Part shown: in pieces, positions 12,806-24,263 of the stretch | Layout: every line of letters begins with the position of its first letter | Numbering within the stretch: the first letter of the stretch is position 1 | Assembly (NCBI GenBank): GCA_022605955.1 | Contig: JAKCOZ010000005.1 | Coordinates: forward strand, 45,498,950-45,562,949 | DNA length: 64,000 nucleotides | Direction: 5' to 3' | Origin: Rallus limicola | Taxonomy: Eukaryota; Chordata; Aves; Gruiformes; Rallidae | The notes under the pieces: model-generated | Seen by the model: the letters and a program-made list of their open reading frames with translations, nothing else | The model's database searches: none | Told to the model about the DNA's origin: nothing | Made by a program: the position numbers and the translations under genes

Positions 12806-15800
12806 TGGACTGTGTCCCTGCCCACGGCAGGGGGCTGGAACTAGGTGATCTTTGAGGTCCCTTGCAACTAAAACTATTCTATAATTATATGATTCTATGA
12901 AAGCCAGCCATAGCACATAGGGTTAAAGATGTAAAATCTCTGCATTGTGCAATAAAGCTGATACTGAAATAGTGTCCCCCTACTGTAGGAGGAATCTGCA
13001 ATCAGGACTTCCAAGCACATGCAAAAAATAACTCTTGGATCCATCGTCTTGTCTTCCAGTAGACTTGGCAAGAAAGACAAACCATATGTGAAGCCAGCCA
13101 TATATCAGTTATGTGGTCTTAGATATTTGCAATAAAACAAAGGACTTTGCTGTCAACCCTCCTGAGTTCATGAAGCCTTTACAGCTCACAGCAATGTCCC
13201 TTTATCAAAAGCCACAAAGTTATCCTTAGACATGTGCATTTCTTAGGGAAAATATTCTCTGAAATAGGGATTTATTATTAAATCCATCAGGGAAAGGGGA
13301 AGACATGAAAGGACCTAATACAGTCAGTTTCAGACATATTGAATGCATCTAGATATAACAAGTGGGTGTAAAAACAATTAAAAAGAAACTAAGTAATATT
13401 GAGGGGCTGAGGGAGGGTGCAGGAATTAAAATACACATACACAAGGCAATAAGATCAAGACGAAAACCTTTGTGACAGTGAGGTAGATGCCCTGGTAAAT
13501 TAAGTGGAACTAAGACTTCATCCCCAAATTCCTCCCACCCATTTATTTAGACATTGTTAACTGGCAGCTTCATGGAGGGAACACGTTAAGAGTGGGTTCA
13601 AAGAAAGGATTCTACAACAGTGTTTTTCCCAGCTAATTCTGGGTGGACAGCCTGCACACAAGGAAGCGAAAGGAGGGCTGGGGAATAGTTCAGGGTGAGC
13701 CACGAAGTGAGGTCAGGAGCTAATGAATAGCTGACACCCCAGACTTGCAAAACCATGTGGACGTGAACGGTGCTGTGCGAGTGATTGCTCACATATGGGA
13801 AGTTCAGTGTGCGCTCAAGCTCAGGATGAGAACTGGTAGTTTTATTTGATGTAGTGTAAAAGGAGTCAGGGAAGAGATTAAAAGAGTTAGGTGATGTGAT
13901 TACAGCCGTGTTTCTCTGAACTGGTCTTTTAGAAAAGCCTTAAGAGAATGGAATTGTTAAAAAACTAATGGGTTTATTATAGAACAGCAGAAATTATTTT
14001 GGCAAACACTTTGTGTGAATTTCAAGACTGTAATGAAAAATTATTACTTTTTTTAATCAAGTATTATTAACTATTACATTATAAACAACAGTAAATCCCC
14101 ACTTTTAAATACTTTTTTTATAGTGTTCTTTTGGGACAGATCCTGATGTTTTAATGTGTTGATCTAGAAAGCACAAAATTAAGCGATGGGGTTCAGCTAA
14201 CTTCAATTTAGTTCAGCAAAGTATGTGAGTTTTCTCACTGGAATTAGTGGTTTACAACTATATATGCTTAAGGATCTTGTCATGCCATCCACGTTGTCTT
14301 CTGGGTTTTTTTCTTTAAAAGAATTAAGAAGAAAAATACTTACAATTGACTCCCCTCCAACTTTTTTTTTTCATTCCCTCTATACAAAATCTTTACAAAT
14401 AACCTTTTTAATCAGTTTATGGATTCATATACCAGTGTAATATTTGCTTTGAAATTAGTCTCTCTTACTTATGTCCTGCTCAGTAGCATGCTTTTTCTGT
14501 GGTCTCAGTACATAAAGCCTAAGGGCTCTTATTCAGAGATACTGCTATAGCTAAGTTTATAATTGATAACTCTAGACAGGGCAACAAATTCTATTATACA
14601 AACATTTGAAGGTATCACAAGGAGAGAAATACTTTAAAATAATCCTCCATTCATAAGTTGCACTTGCAGCTCTTTTCAGTTACTTTTCATTATTTCACCA
14701 CAGGGGAACAGTTTCAAGGAATTATTATACTAACCATTATATTAAAAATGAACCCTGGAACTCCACCCCCACCCCAATAAATATCATTTAACATTCATTG
14801 TTGTGGAAATATGTAACAGAAGAGCCAAGAGGGTTTTTCTTTTTTTTCCTTTTCACAAAGGTATGAAAATATTAGCAAATGCTCAGATCTCCACTACTCA
14901 AAATATTATGGGTCAGATCCAAGCAGAGTGGAGAGGTCAGTGCTCCATCATCACAGCTTTATATCATTATGGGCTTTAGGGCATAATAGCCTGTGAGGAA
15001 GCTTGGTTGAAAGATGGGAAGGAAACCTGAAAAAGGTTAATTATGGCACGCACAGCACTTGACAGTTCCTTTTCAATCTGATTCAGCTCAGCTGTGAATG
15101 CCGTTGTGTCCCCAGCACAAAGATCCTGCTCACTGCCACGCTACTTTCTGTCACCCCAAGGCTGTGGTATGGTTCTCCGGCAAGAATGGATCCCAAACCC
15201 AAATGCTCTGTGTTTTCCAAAGGGTGCACCTGCTTTGCTGTGGATGTGGTGCTTTGAGCTTTCTGTCTGAAGCATTAACACCCAGAAACTTGTTTTGACA
15301 GTTTGGGTTATGTTCGTTAGGGAGTCCAAGGACTGAATATTTTTTGGGGAGGGGGGAGCATAGGGACAAGAGGGGAAGAAGCATAAATAAGATGAAAACT
15401 TAAGCCTGTGACTAATTGGCTGAAAGGATATGAGCATTTCAGCTCCCCTTAATTGAATGTGGGCTCAAATTAAAAAGAAAGAGTAATTACCTTCAAAACT
15501 TTGCATTGCAGATTTTGGGTCTATTCTATACATTAAGTAAAAGCCTTCGAGCACATGTGTCAGTGGTCTTGCTGACAGGAACCCAAATATCCTTCATTCA
15601 GAGGACTTCATTCTAGAAGGGATTAGCTGGCATTATATAGATGGTTTTATTCACAAGATGAATTTTCATTAAAAAGGTGTTCTGATGTTGGCTGGAAATT
15701 TCAAATCATGACCATGCCTTCTAACTGTTGGCTGCTTTCCAAACACTTCCTGATCAGAAGACCTGAAAATAGTACTTTATTTTTCAACATAAAAATAAGC

Positions 15801-16530
15801 TACTTTTGCATTTGGAGCCAAGCCTGTATATTTTTACACAAATTTTCCATTGCTTTTAAAAAGAGCTTCAGTTGAGCAAAGCCATACCTGAGTTAAACAT
15901 GAATAACCAAGTGGTAGAGAGTCAAGGAATTCACCTATGAAAGTACAGAGTTCTGTTATGAGGCCTTTTAAAATAGAAATCATGAATTAAATTGTTTTGT
16001 CTGTGCACTGACATTGCCATTTATTCTTTATATCAAAGCAGCATCCACAACTTCTAGCCCTATTGTGCTATGCACAAAAACACAGAACAAAAGAAATGTC
16101 CTACCTCTCAAAATACTTCACTGCAAGAGCAACAAAGACCCTTTGTTTGCTATTTAAGTAAGATTGGTGGACATCATCTCTAAGCAGAAGCTCTAAGAAT
16201 CAGCCTTTTCCATCCTCTTCCAAACATGCATATGCACATTTTTCATATGAATCTGCAACAGTAAAAGGATTCCTAAAGAAAAGAATCGAGCAGAGCAAAA
16301 GGAAAATATTACTTTATATTAATAACAAATGGAGTGCACAATGTATTCCACATACAAAGGTTACCCATTTATGGAGCTGAAAGCCAAGGGCATTTTAAAA
16401 CTTAAAGATCCCTTAAATAAACATATTGGTTTAAGTAGGAAGCAAATATTCTTAGCTCAGCAGGTAGTTGGTATCTAAATCACATTCAGACTTCACATAA
16501 ATACACATGTCAAAGCATTTATCTAGTAAT

Positions 16531-16558
16531 AAAAAAAAAAACAACCCAACAACCAACT
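16531..16558 (+). repeat. A-run passing into A/C-rich tract
   Basis: Eleven A residues are followed by CAACCCAACAACCAAC-like sequence. Same texture as the tracts near 5057, 20071 and 26878. Confidence 0.7.
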
Positions 16559-17214
16559 CTTAAGGAATGCAGTTCAGATAGGGAAGTGTCAGTTATTTTG
16601 CACATTTCCTATTTCCAGCTCATTAGTTTCAGCTTTTGACAGGGGTGGAGCTGAAAGAGTGGGTCAGAAATCCTGTGGAGGTTTTTCTCTCCTCCCAATT
16701 TCACATGAATAAACAGAGGGAGGGAGTCCCCTGCCTGTCTGCCAGGCTCTTATCTATCATATTTAGATGCTAGATGCTGTCAGATATTAGATAGCAATGC
16801 CTGTAGGTATTGCCAGTTACTGGAAAGTTAAACCTGGAATAGATGATACTCCTTTCCTTTCCCAAACTGGCTTTAGGAGTAGGTTTGGACATCCTTCAAA
16901 AACTGTTCATGTCCAGACAAAGGTGACAGGATTCTATTTCTGTCATTCATTACTTGCACCTGATTTTCTTTTTGTTCTCTCTCTGTCCATAGTCTCTTAG
17001 CAGCACCCCATCTGCATTTTTTCTTTTACCTACATCCTTACATTCTTCTCAAATTCAAATCCTCCCATTCCAGAAGTGGTAGGCTTAAGGCTTACACTGC
17101 TGATTTTTTTTTTAAATTCTCCTCATGCAAGAAACCTCCTTGGGTATTATAAAGTCGTATAAATTCTGTGTTTTCAAGATTACATTAAAAAAAACTGCTA
17201 ATATTCCTTGATCT

Positions 17215-17262
17215 CCCCCCTCCCAAAACAAAAAAAAAAAACAAAAAAAAAAACCCCAAGAA
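17215..17262 (+). repeat. C-run and interrupted poly(A) tract
   Basis: A C-rich start is followed by two A runs of 11-12 bases separated by a single C, ending in CCCC. Low-complexity sequence. Confidence 0.75.
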
Positions 17263-17717
17263 AATGAAACTGCTCCTTTGGGAAAAAGAAGCAGTGAACA
17301 CAAGAGGGATTTCTATCTAAATCTAATTCTTGGAATATATACCTATGATCACTAACAATCAAGTTAGCAATTATCACCCTTGTGCTAGAAGTTACACCCC
17401 TGTAAACTGAGATAAGATAACTACATGGGCACACTCTTCCCTCCCAGCAGTAACACAAACCTAGACATCATAAATTATGAAATGAAAGCACATGTGCAGT
17501 CAGATACTGTGTTTCAGCTGAAGGTTGTCAGCTTCCACCTGATGGAAGGTAACTCCTTAAGATACTCTGACTTTCATTACCCCAGCCCATAGTCTAAATA
17601 CTTTGGAGTAGTGCTTTAAATGATGTAGCTTAATATCATTCCCACCTAGCTTATTTTTTTCTTTCATAATCTTACCTGTATTAGCACTTTCCTGGTTTGG
17701 GCTTAGTAAAATCCATT

Positions 17718-17877
17718 AAAAAAAAAACCAAAAATCCCCAAACCAAAAAAAACACCAAACCAAACCAACCAAACAACCAAACAAAACCCAAAAAAACCAC
17801 CGAACCAAGCCAAACAAACAAACAAAAAAAAACAAAACAAAAAAAAAACACCCACAAAACAAAAAAACCCATAAAAC
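17718..17877 (+). repeat. Long A/C-only low-complexity tract
   Basis: About 160 bases composed almost entirely of A and C, made of AAAC, CCAAA and CAAAC units with A runs of up to nine. The complementary strand is T/G-only with many short G runs. The open frames across it on both strands (lysine/threonine-rich on one, phenylalanine/tryptophan-rich on the other) are artefacts of composition. Confidence 0.85.
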
Positions 17878-17908
17878 TCCAAAATATTATGTCAAGCGTG
17901 CACATCTT

Positions 17909-17940
17909 CATGTGGCTGTGTATGCGTATGCAGCCACATG
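17909..17940. repeat. Short perfect inverted repeat (hairpin)
   Basis: CATGTGGCTG at 17909-17918 is the exact reverse complement of CAGCCACATG at 17931-17940. The 12-base interior can extend pairing partly with wobble pairs. The stem is too short for a typical microRNA precursor. It sits just after the A/C-only tract. Confidence 0.7.
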
Positions 17941-20070
17941 TGTAAAAATATGGGATGTCCCTTTGAATGAGAGAGATCTCAAACCATACTTTGCACATGG
18001 ATCATCCATACCTTTGTATCATACTTTGAAAAAACGATGTGGACATTGAGCAGCTTTCACTGCATTATGCATGAAATACTACAGCAAAATGGCTCTCTCA
18101 TTTGAATGTCAGGTGGAATTTCAGTTTAGTACTTACTACCTTCCAGACTTTCTCACGATTTCACTCCTAAAGTCTGCATGTTTTCAAAAGGAAGGAGTGT
18201 TATTACTTCTTTTAAGAACATTCTCTATGTAGGGATATAGAAGAAAAACATGACCCATGACATTTATCACTAATCAGTAGGATGGGACTTCAGCCTGCAT
18301 TAACTTGTAAGCTAGTTGCAGCAAGAAAGGACATAGCTTGTGTAATTTTTATTTTGGACTCAAATCTCAACTTTGTTGTGTAGTACCATGAGAGGTGGTG
18401 CAACTTCTTCCAAGAATTTTGAGCAGTTAATAAATATAGCAGCAGGGATGATCTGGAGACTTTTCTGTGTGACTTTTCTGTTTCTCACACCCAGATTAGG
18501 GGCTGTTGTCACTTGTGAAGTATTTTATTGTGCATGAATGCAGAAATAGACCAAAAAGTAGATTTATCCTTAAGGAAAAATAAAATCTCTTTATTTGAGA
18601 GTGAAGCATAGGCAGTTGCTCATCAGCCATACAAGATTATTGTTAGGGAAAAAAAGAAAGGCAAATAGGTACCCCACTTATCAAGTGAAGACAAAACACT
18701 AAGAGAAATTTGGACACAAAAATTATTTGGTGCCTCCCTTATTTTGAGTTTTCAACTCTTCTATTCAGATTGTGAAGCTAGCAGTAGCTGATAAGAGAGT
18801 AAGTCAACCAAACAAGACTAACATTGAGTTTAGAGACCATCAGATGGCAAAGCAAGTCATCTCTTATATGTGGTGTGGTTGCTGACTTCAGTGGAGAAGA
18901 TACAGATCTAGCAGCAACAGGAATATAATCCTGCCACTGCTGATCATTTTTCACAAATTCCCAGTTGGTTGTTTGATATGCAACTCCAAAAAGTTATATC
19001 CCCCCTTCCTTTTCTTTCTGTTAGCCAATAAAATGATACCATAACGTCAGTGTTGTTTGAAAACATATTTATGTTTGTTTTCCCTATAAAAAGAGATAAT
19101 AATGTTATGTTCCAATAATATTAAGTTGCAATGTTATTTGCAAGATTGCAGAGCTTTTAATTTTCTGATTATTTCCACAGTGGGAGTTTCAGCTCAATTT
19201 CTACCAAGACACTTCTATCTGTTTCGGTTATTTTTTTATTACAGCTAGAAGCAACAATAATTGCCTTTAGTGTATGAAAACATGACTGAGGAGACAATTG
19301 TTGTCCCTAAAGAATAAAATCATCAGCATACATTTTTGATGTAAAATTTTTGTAAATTAATTGCAAGGTCCTATAAATATTATATTTACTAAAATTGTGT
19401 TGTCTGCTGTCTTCAAAGAAACAATCTTTTTTTTTTTTTTTTTAACTATGCTTCATACACAGTACATTTCCTGAGGCAGAAAACAAAAACATGGAACAAA
19501 ATATTAGCCTTCTACTTTTGTAATTTTACATTCTACTACTCTTCTTTCCCAACTCTGGGTTTTATTTTTAATATAATTCTGGAAGGATACAGAAAAAAAC
19601 AGCAACACTCTCAATAATCAAGCCACGTTTTCAGTTTTTCACTATTCAGCTACTAAAAAACCTAAATATCCATCCAAAATGATAGGGCAGCATTTTTACA
19701 TTTGATTTTTCAAGAAAAAAATTTCAAAAAATCCAACATTTTGTGGAGTATTTTTTCCACCATTTCTCTTCAGAAATGATGAAACTAAATCTTTTATATA
19801 TCCTCTAATGAAACCGTTTCAACTTGAAGTGCTCTGATACACAGTTATATCTTGGAAAAAAAAATTCTACCAAGACTTCTAAAGGTATTGTCCTTTACAG
19901 CCCCCCATAGAGGAACCTGACAGACTGTCCAGAACCTGGAGTTACAGTTGTCAAAAGTCTCTGAAATAACTCAAGTAGATACCAGGATTAATAAGCCTAA
20001 TTAAAATTACACTACTTTATTTCCCTTTTTCCTCATTGACAAATAAACCACAGTCAGCTTTTTACTGGGG

Positions 20071-20104
20071 AAAAAAAAAACCCAACAAACTAAACAAACA
20101 AAAA
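20071..20104 (+). repeat. A-run passing into A/C-rich tract
   Basis: Ten A residues are followed by CCCAACAAACTAAACAAAC-type sequence. Part of the dispersed set described in the findings. Confidence 0.7.
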
Positions 20105-20837
20105 GCTGGATTTTGATCTTTAAAAACCTAATCTTTAACTAGACTCTAACATCTCTTCAGTTTTCAGTCCAGTGTATCCTATGAAAACCAGAAATTTCTC
20201 ATGATTTATATGAACGTGGCAAAGCACTTAGGACACACTGATTATGTCCTTTTCCTATGGCTGCATTTGACTGCAGGAGGTACAAAATATTTTGGATAAA
20301 TAAGCTCAGAGGCTTTTTGAAGGAGGTGGGCAGTGTTACAGCTAACATCAAGAACAGTGATTAGTTCCAACAGATATTTCAACAGATTTACTTCAGTCAG
20401 AATGTTCGTCCTTATTTTTGAGCAGGCAGCACATTGTACTTTTATCAACTAGTGTTAACAAATTTGCTCCTAGAAACACACTAGAAAACCTAGGAAAAAA
20501 TCATTACTCAGAAATCATGTTTTTATAAGAAGATCTGGTCTTCAGAGAGGCACTAACCATAAATATTTGAGGACATAACTTGATATGTCCTTGACAACTT
20601 CAGAAGAGGTCAGCCTGTATTTATTAACTTATTTGTTTATTTTTGAAGCCGAATTCCAGAAAGTGCCTTTTTGAGGTAGTGATAGCAACATATTTCCTCA
20701 TGTACCAGTGGACACTGGTGTGATAGATGGGCTCCAACTCACTCACCAACACCAGTGCAAAGGTGGGAGTCCTCTGTGGCATGGGAATTCACCTCCAAAT
20801 AATAAATGAAGCACTGTGTTCTTCTCTACCAGAATAC

Positions 20838-20842
20838 CATTG
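20838..20842. repeat. Target-site duplication, left copy
   Basis: CATTG immediately precedes the TG that starts the LTR. It matches the copy at 22076-22080. Confidence 0.75.
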
Positions 20843-20993
20843 TGTTGCAGTTGGCTGTAGCTGTGCTGCTGAGATGGCTTTTGCAAAGCAGCGGTTACAG
20901 TTTTCTGCAAGTTCCAGACAGTGAGCTGGTCAATTCAAGGCCAGAGTTATCTCTGACCAATCCCAGATGGATTCATAGTGCCTCTGTAAATCA

Positions 20994-21010
20994 CATATAG
21001 GATAAAAAAA
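20994..21010 (+). promoter_or_regulatory. TATA-like motif of the LTR promoter
   Basis: CATATAGGATAAAAAAA lies about 150 bases inside the LTR, the right position for the end of a U3 region. It is inferred from composition and position only; the element is old and activity is unknown. Confidence 0.4.
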
Positions 21011-21443
21011 ACCTGCAGGCTGGCGCACTTTGCCACCGCAACGCAGAGTGGGAAGATGTGACCAGCTGCACCGATAGCCAAGGCCAGGCACAGGAGGAGG
21101 TGGGGGGGGGAAAGGAATGTGGAAAGAAAGTTTCCCCTGCAGCTCGTGGAGAAGAGCATGGTGAATCAGGTTGTCCCCTCGCAGCCCATGGATGAGGACG
21201 GGGAGCAGAGACATCTACACCCTGTGAAGAGATTGATCCATGACTCAGCAGGTTTGCTGGGGACTTGTGACTTTTTGGGAAGCCAGGCTGGGGGAGCCCA
21301 GGCCCAAATGTCAGCACCCTATGGAAGGAAGTTGTGCTGAGAGGCCTGTGGTGAGGAGATGACTCCCCAATGGAAAGGATTCACGCTGCAGAAGTTAGTG
21401 GATACGACTCTCCTGTGAGTGGGACCCTACGGTGCTGTAAGGG

Positions 21444-21445
<2 letters not shown>

Positions 21446-21484
<39 letters not shown>
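21446..21484 (+). repeat. (GT)n microsatellite inside the LTR
   Basis: About 19 uninterrupted GT units. On the opposite strand this encodes a histidine/threonine repeat in open frames, which is an artefact. It lies within the LTR and probably expanded after insertion. Confidence 0.95.
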
Positions 21485-21485
<1 letters not shown>

Positions 21486-21880
21486 AATGCCCCCCCCCAC
21501 CCCCTGCTGAGACAGAAGACAGTTTGGGCAGAACGCACTGAAATCCCCCCACTCCCCATTCCCTGCCCCTCCTAGTGCTGTGACTGGAGGGAAGAAGGGA
21601 GCAAAATTGATGATTAAAGAAAACGGTGCTAAGAGACGAGGGGTGGGGGGGAAGGAGAAGTGTAAAGATCTGGGGAAGGGAAGCAACTGGTACCGCTGGA
21701 ACCTCACTCCCCATTCCCTGCCCCTCCCCACACCATGTTGGGGGGGGGAAGAAGGGAGTAAGACCATGATGAAGCTCAAGTTTGCTAAGAAGGGTAGGGG
21801 TGGGGGGAAGGCGCTTTAAGACCTGGCCGCTTCTTACTCTTATCTCGTTCCGGTTCACTGGGTGTATTAGTCATAGTTGG

Positions 21881-21886
21881 AATAAA
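21881..21886 (+). other. Polyadenylation signal of the LTR
   Basis: AATAAA inside the conserved 3' part of the LTR, in the sense orientation deduced from the TG and CA ends. It would mark the end of the R region. Position fits, function untested. Confidence 0.5.
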
Positions 21887-22075
21887 TTACTTTTCTTTCC
21901 TTTATTCTATGCAGAGTCGGGTTTGCCCATTGCACTAACTGGAGAGTGATCCCTCTGTCCTTATCTCAGGGCCTAACCCTCCAAAAACATATTTTCTCCC
22001 CTTTTCGGCTGAAGTGGGGAGTGAGCGAGTGGCTTGGTGGGCATTTGGCCTCTGGCCAGGACCAAAACCACCACA

Positions 22076-22080
22076 CATTG
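22076..22080. repeat. Target-site duplication, right copy
   Basis: CATTG immediately follows the CA that ends the LTR and is identical to the left copy. The next base outside on the left is C, whereas the base just before this copy is the terminal A of the LTR, so the duplication is read as five bases. Confidence 0.75.
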
Positions 22081-23094
22081 TGATCATGCTCTCAACATAA
22101 TTTAATCTCTATGGGATTAACTAATAATATTCTGATTATCCAACAATTATTGAATCATCTTTTTTTTCAGAAAAAGATCCCTGCATCTGACTTGGAAAAT
22201 ATTGTACTGCTGCCTTCAAACCAGTACCACTAAACAAAGGACTATATTTCAGTGCCAATAAATGCTGTATGTTATTTTAACCCAAGAACGAGTTTATATC
22301 TATATCTATGAAAATAACTAGAAGCAGGAATAATAATTGAACCCTAAGTGATTGTACATCATCTGTCTGTATTCATATTTCAGCATTTAAACACGTTACA
22401 CCACCTAGGAATATGAAAGGGTTAAAACCCAGGAGATTTCCTCTGCTAGATAACTTAATGAAAAACATTCAGGGTGGTTTTTAAGAACAGACTTGTGTTG
22501 GATTGTAATCTTTGGGGGTTTTTTGGGGGGTTTTCTTCACAACATAAATGTAGACAAGACAGACTTTGCTATAATTCTTCCTAATTGCTCTAATGCATTT
22601 CATTTTATTTTAGCATTTTCAGTTTATAAAAACACTTAGCATCAGTTTGTTTCCTGTTTTAATGGAGATAAACTCCTTTTTTCCTCCTTGAAAAACTTCA
22701 CAATATGGTTGGAAATGTCAGTAATAATTAGACAAAAAGCTTGTGAAAACATAAAATAGAAACAATACATCTTTTTATAATGGAATCAGTTTGTCTGATT
22801 ATCTCAAACAATGTACATTTCCAACTGCCCAAGAGGGTCATTAGAGCTTATGAAAATCAAACCCTGTTTTTTCTGCTTCATACATCATGGACAACAATAT
22901 TGTCTCCAGAATCATTATATATTGTCTGACTTTATAAATATATGTTAGACTTTCTTGAGCTACAGTGAACCCGGAGCATGAAATGCATTAAAAACCAAAA
23001 GCAAGAGGGAGGAGGAAAAAAAAAAAAAAGAAAATCATGTTATTAACTAAATAACTGTTACATAGAAATTACAGAAGGAAAGATAACCTCACTG
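22081..23094. other. AT-rich noncoding DNA
   Basis: No gene or repeat family recognised. It contains a G/T tract of alternating G and T runs at 22511-22534 and an A-run near 23018. Confidence 0.6.
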
Positions 23095-23460
23095 AATACA
23101 GTACTCAAGGGACGTTGGTTCAATTCTGTCTTCAGTCACAGATTTCCCATATAACCTCTGGAAAGTCATTTCTACCCTATGCACAATGAGGGCTATTTGT
23201 CCGTTAAAGAGATGGTTGTGACAGCGCTCCCTTCTGAGTTCCTGTCTAGGTGTGAAGTCTAATTCAGAAGTTTCTGTTATTCCTTTGAGATACACTCAGA
23301 GAATAGACAAGAGTATCACTTCTACCTTTTTTCCCATTTGTAGAAATGGGGCTAATATTCTCCTACCCTCACTGGAGAGCTTATGGATCCAATCCATTAG
23401 TGTGTGAGAGGCATTCAGATACCATGATGACAAAGGCCATTTAGCGAGTGAATATCTGAA
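23095..23460 (+). mobile_element. MIR-like amniote SINE fossil, split by unrelated sequence
   Basis: The left part (about 23105-23175) reads like the core of a MIR/CORE-type SINE: a GGTTCAATTCTG stretch, then a run equivalent to 'cctctggaaagtcattt'. The right part (about 23315-23455) continues in order: TCCCATTTGTAGAAATGGGG, CCTACCCTCACTGG, then GAGGCATTCAGATACCATGATGA, which I recall from a common reptile/bird SINE tail. About 140 bases between the parts do not fit the family. Recognition is by eye; the element is heavily diverged and non-functional. Confidence 0.6.
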
Positions 23461-24214
23461 TGTAGTAGGAGGAATTCAGCTACAGTTACCACTTTACATC
23501 AAAAATAGTTTAGTGCAAAAAGACAAACAGGTGAAGTCTGATAAGCTTACTGTGCGATCAAATATCATCCCACATTCTAGTAAGCTAGAAAACTATTTCA
23601 AATAGGAAATATCCACCTGTTTACTTTGTTTTTCTTCAAGTGTTGCAATATATTTGCTCTACAGTGTGGTTTAAGCATCTTACTCTTCCTCAGTGATCAT
23701 AGGTTTTCAGTCTTCACTTATGACTTTCATATTCAGTGATGGTGTCATGCAGCTGATAGGGATGTTGCTGCTTTGTTTTCAGTAGGGTCCCGTTATATCA
23801 GATGCCAGAGTACCCAGTGAAAGATTGAAACTTACAGAGAAAGTGTAGCAACATGCAAGGTTTTCATTAAAAATTACATGTTCAAACCTTTCACAAATAG
23901 AAAAATCTGTTGAAGATCCTCAGCTGTGTCTAAAATATGTGGTTAAAAAAACCAAATGCATTACAAAATAATCTGCTATAACCAAAGCAGGTATTTTTCT
24001 TCTCATACTACTGAACATATGTTCTTGTTAATGCAAGCAAATGCTTACTAATAATGAACTCCCTGTATTGGTTGCAATGTTCTAGTCCAAAGTAGACATG
24101 ATGCTAAAAACTATTTTTAAAACATATGAAAGAATTAATAAATAAAATCCGTCTGATACTCCAAATTTGCAATGAAGCAATTCCTTTCAGCCAAGCCTTC
24201 ATAGTAATACACTG

Positions 24215-24263
24215 CAGCACATTTTCACTGCTGTTGAATGGTGAATTCAGCACATTTTCACTG
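24215..24263 (+). repeat. Short direct repeat of a 16-mer
   Basis: CAGCACATTTTCACTG occurs at 24215-24230 and again at 24248-24263. A small local duplication with a 17-base spacer. Confidence 0.85.

Larger units (their letters stand above)
11119..12900 (+). mobile_element. CR1: CR1 LINE, 5'-truncated and internally deleted, with intact 3' end
   Basis: A chicken-repeat-1 non-LTR retrotransposon in sense orientation. It enters inside the apurinic-type endonuclease domain, keeps endonuclease sequence to about 11965, then jumps directly to the C-terminal part of reverse transcriptase, so the central finger and palm coding region is missing. After the ORF2 stop at 12803-12805 comes a short 3' UTR ending at 12900 in degenerate copies of the ATTCTATGA-type tail unit typical of bird CR1. 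Several frame changes and stops show that it is dead. CR1 normally inserts without clear target-site duplications, and none was identified. It is younger-looking than the remnants at 42.7 and 51.7 kb, but more damaged in its coding region than the minus-strand copy at 55.6 kb. Confidence 0.93.
12901..20842. other. Noncoding DNA between CR1 and the LTR
   Basis: About 8 kb with no supportable gene. The interval at 13550-13800 has somewhat more CpG and GC than its surroundings but no identifiable feature. Simple repeats near 16531, 17220 and 17718, and an inverted repeat at 17909-17940, are listed separately. Confidence 0.6.
20843..22075 (+). mobile_element. Solo long terminal repeat of an endogenous retrovirus, probably ERVL-type
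   Basis: A 1,233-bp element begins TG (TGTTGCAG) and ends CA (ACCACCACA). It is flanked on both sides by the identical 5-base CATTG (20838-20842 and 22076-22080), which is what a completed retroviral integration leaves. Its 3' third (about 21877-22075) matches by recall a very common bird LTR: AATAAA near 21881, then a GTCCTTATCTC-type stretch and a GCTTGGTGGGCA-type stretch before the terminal ACCACCACA. The middle has diverged repeats of the type 'cagcccatgga' and 'gcaggtttgctgg'. No internal gag-pol sequence is present, so it is a solo LTR left by recombination. A 5-bp duplication fits ERVL, but class is inferred. Orientation follows the polyadenylation signal and the TG/CA ends. Confidence 0.85.

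Noticed and set aside
12901..13102. AAGCCAGCCATA at 12901 and again near 13091 as a target-site duplication
   Set aside because: Only the first copy touches the CR1 end, the second is 190 bases away on the same side, and CR1 does not usually make such duplications.
17909..17940. MicroRNA precursor
   Set aside because: The stem is only about 10-14 bp, shorter than a precursor hairpin, and the flanks do not extend it.
17681..17998. Open frames on both strands near 17.7-18.0 kb
   Set aside because: They are translations of the A/C-only tract (lysine/asparagine/proline on one strand, phenylalanine/tryptophan on the other), not protein.
21381..21858. Long open frames (132 and 143 codons, minus strand) with histidine/threonine repeats
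   Set aside because: They run across the GT microsatellite and C/G-rich parts of a solo LTR; the openness is due to composition.
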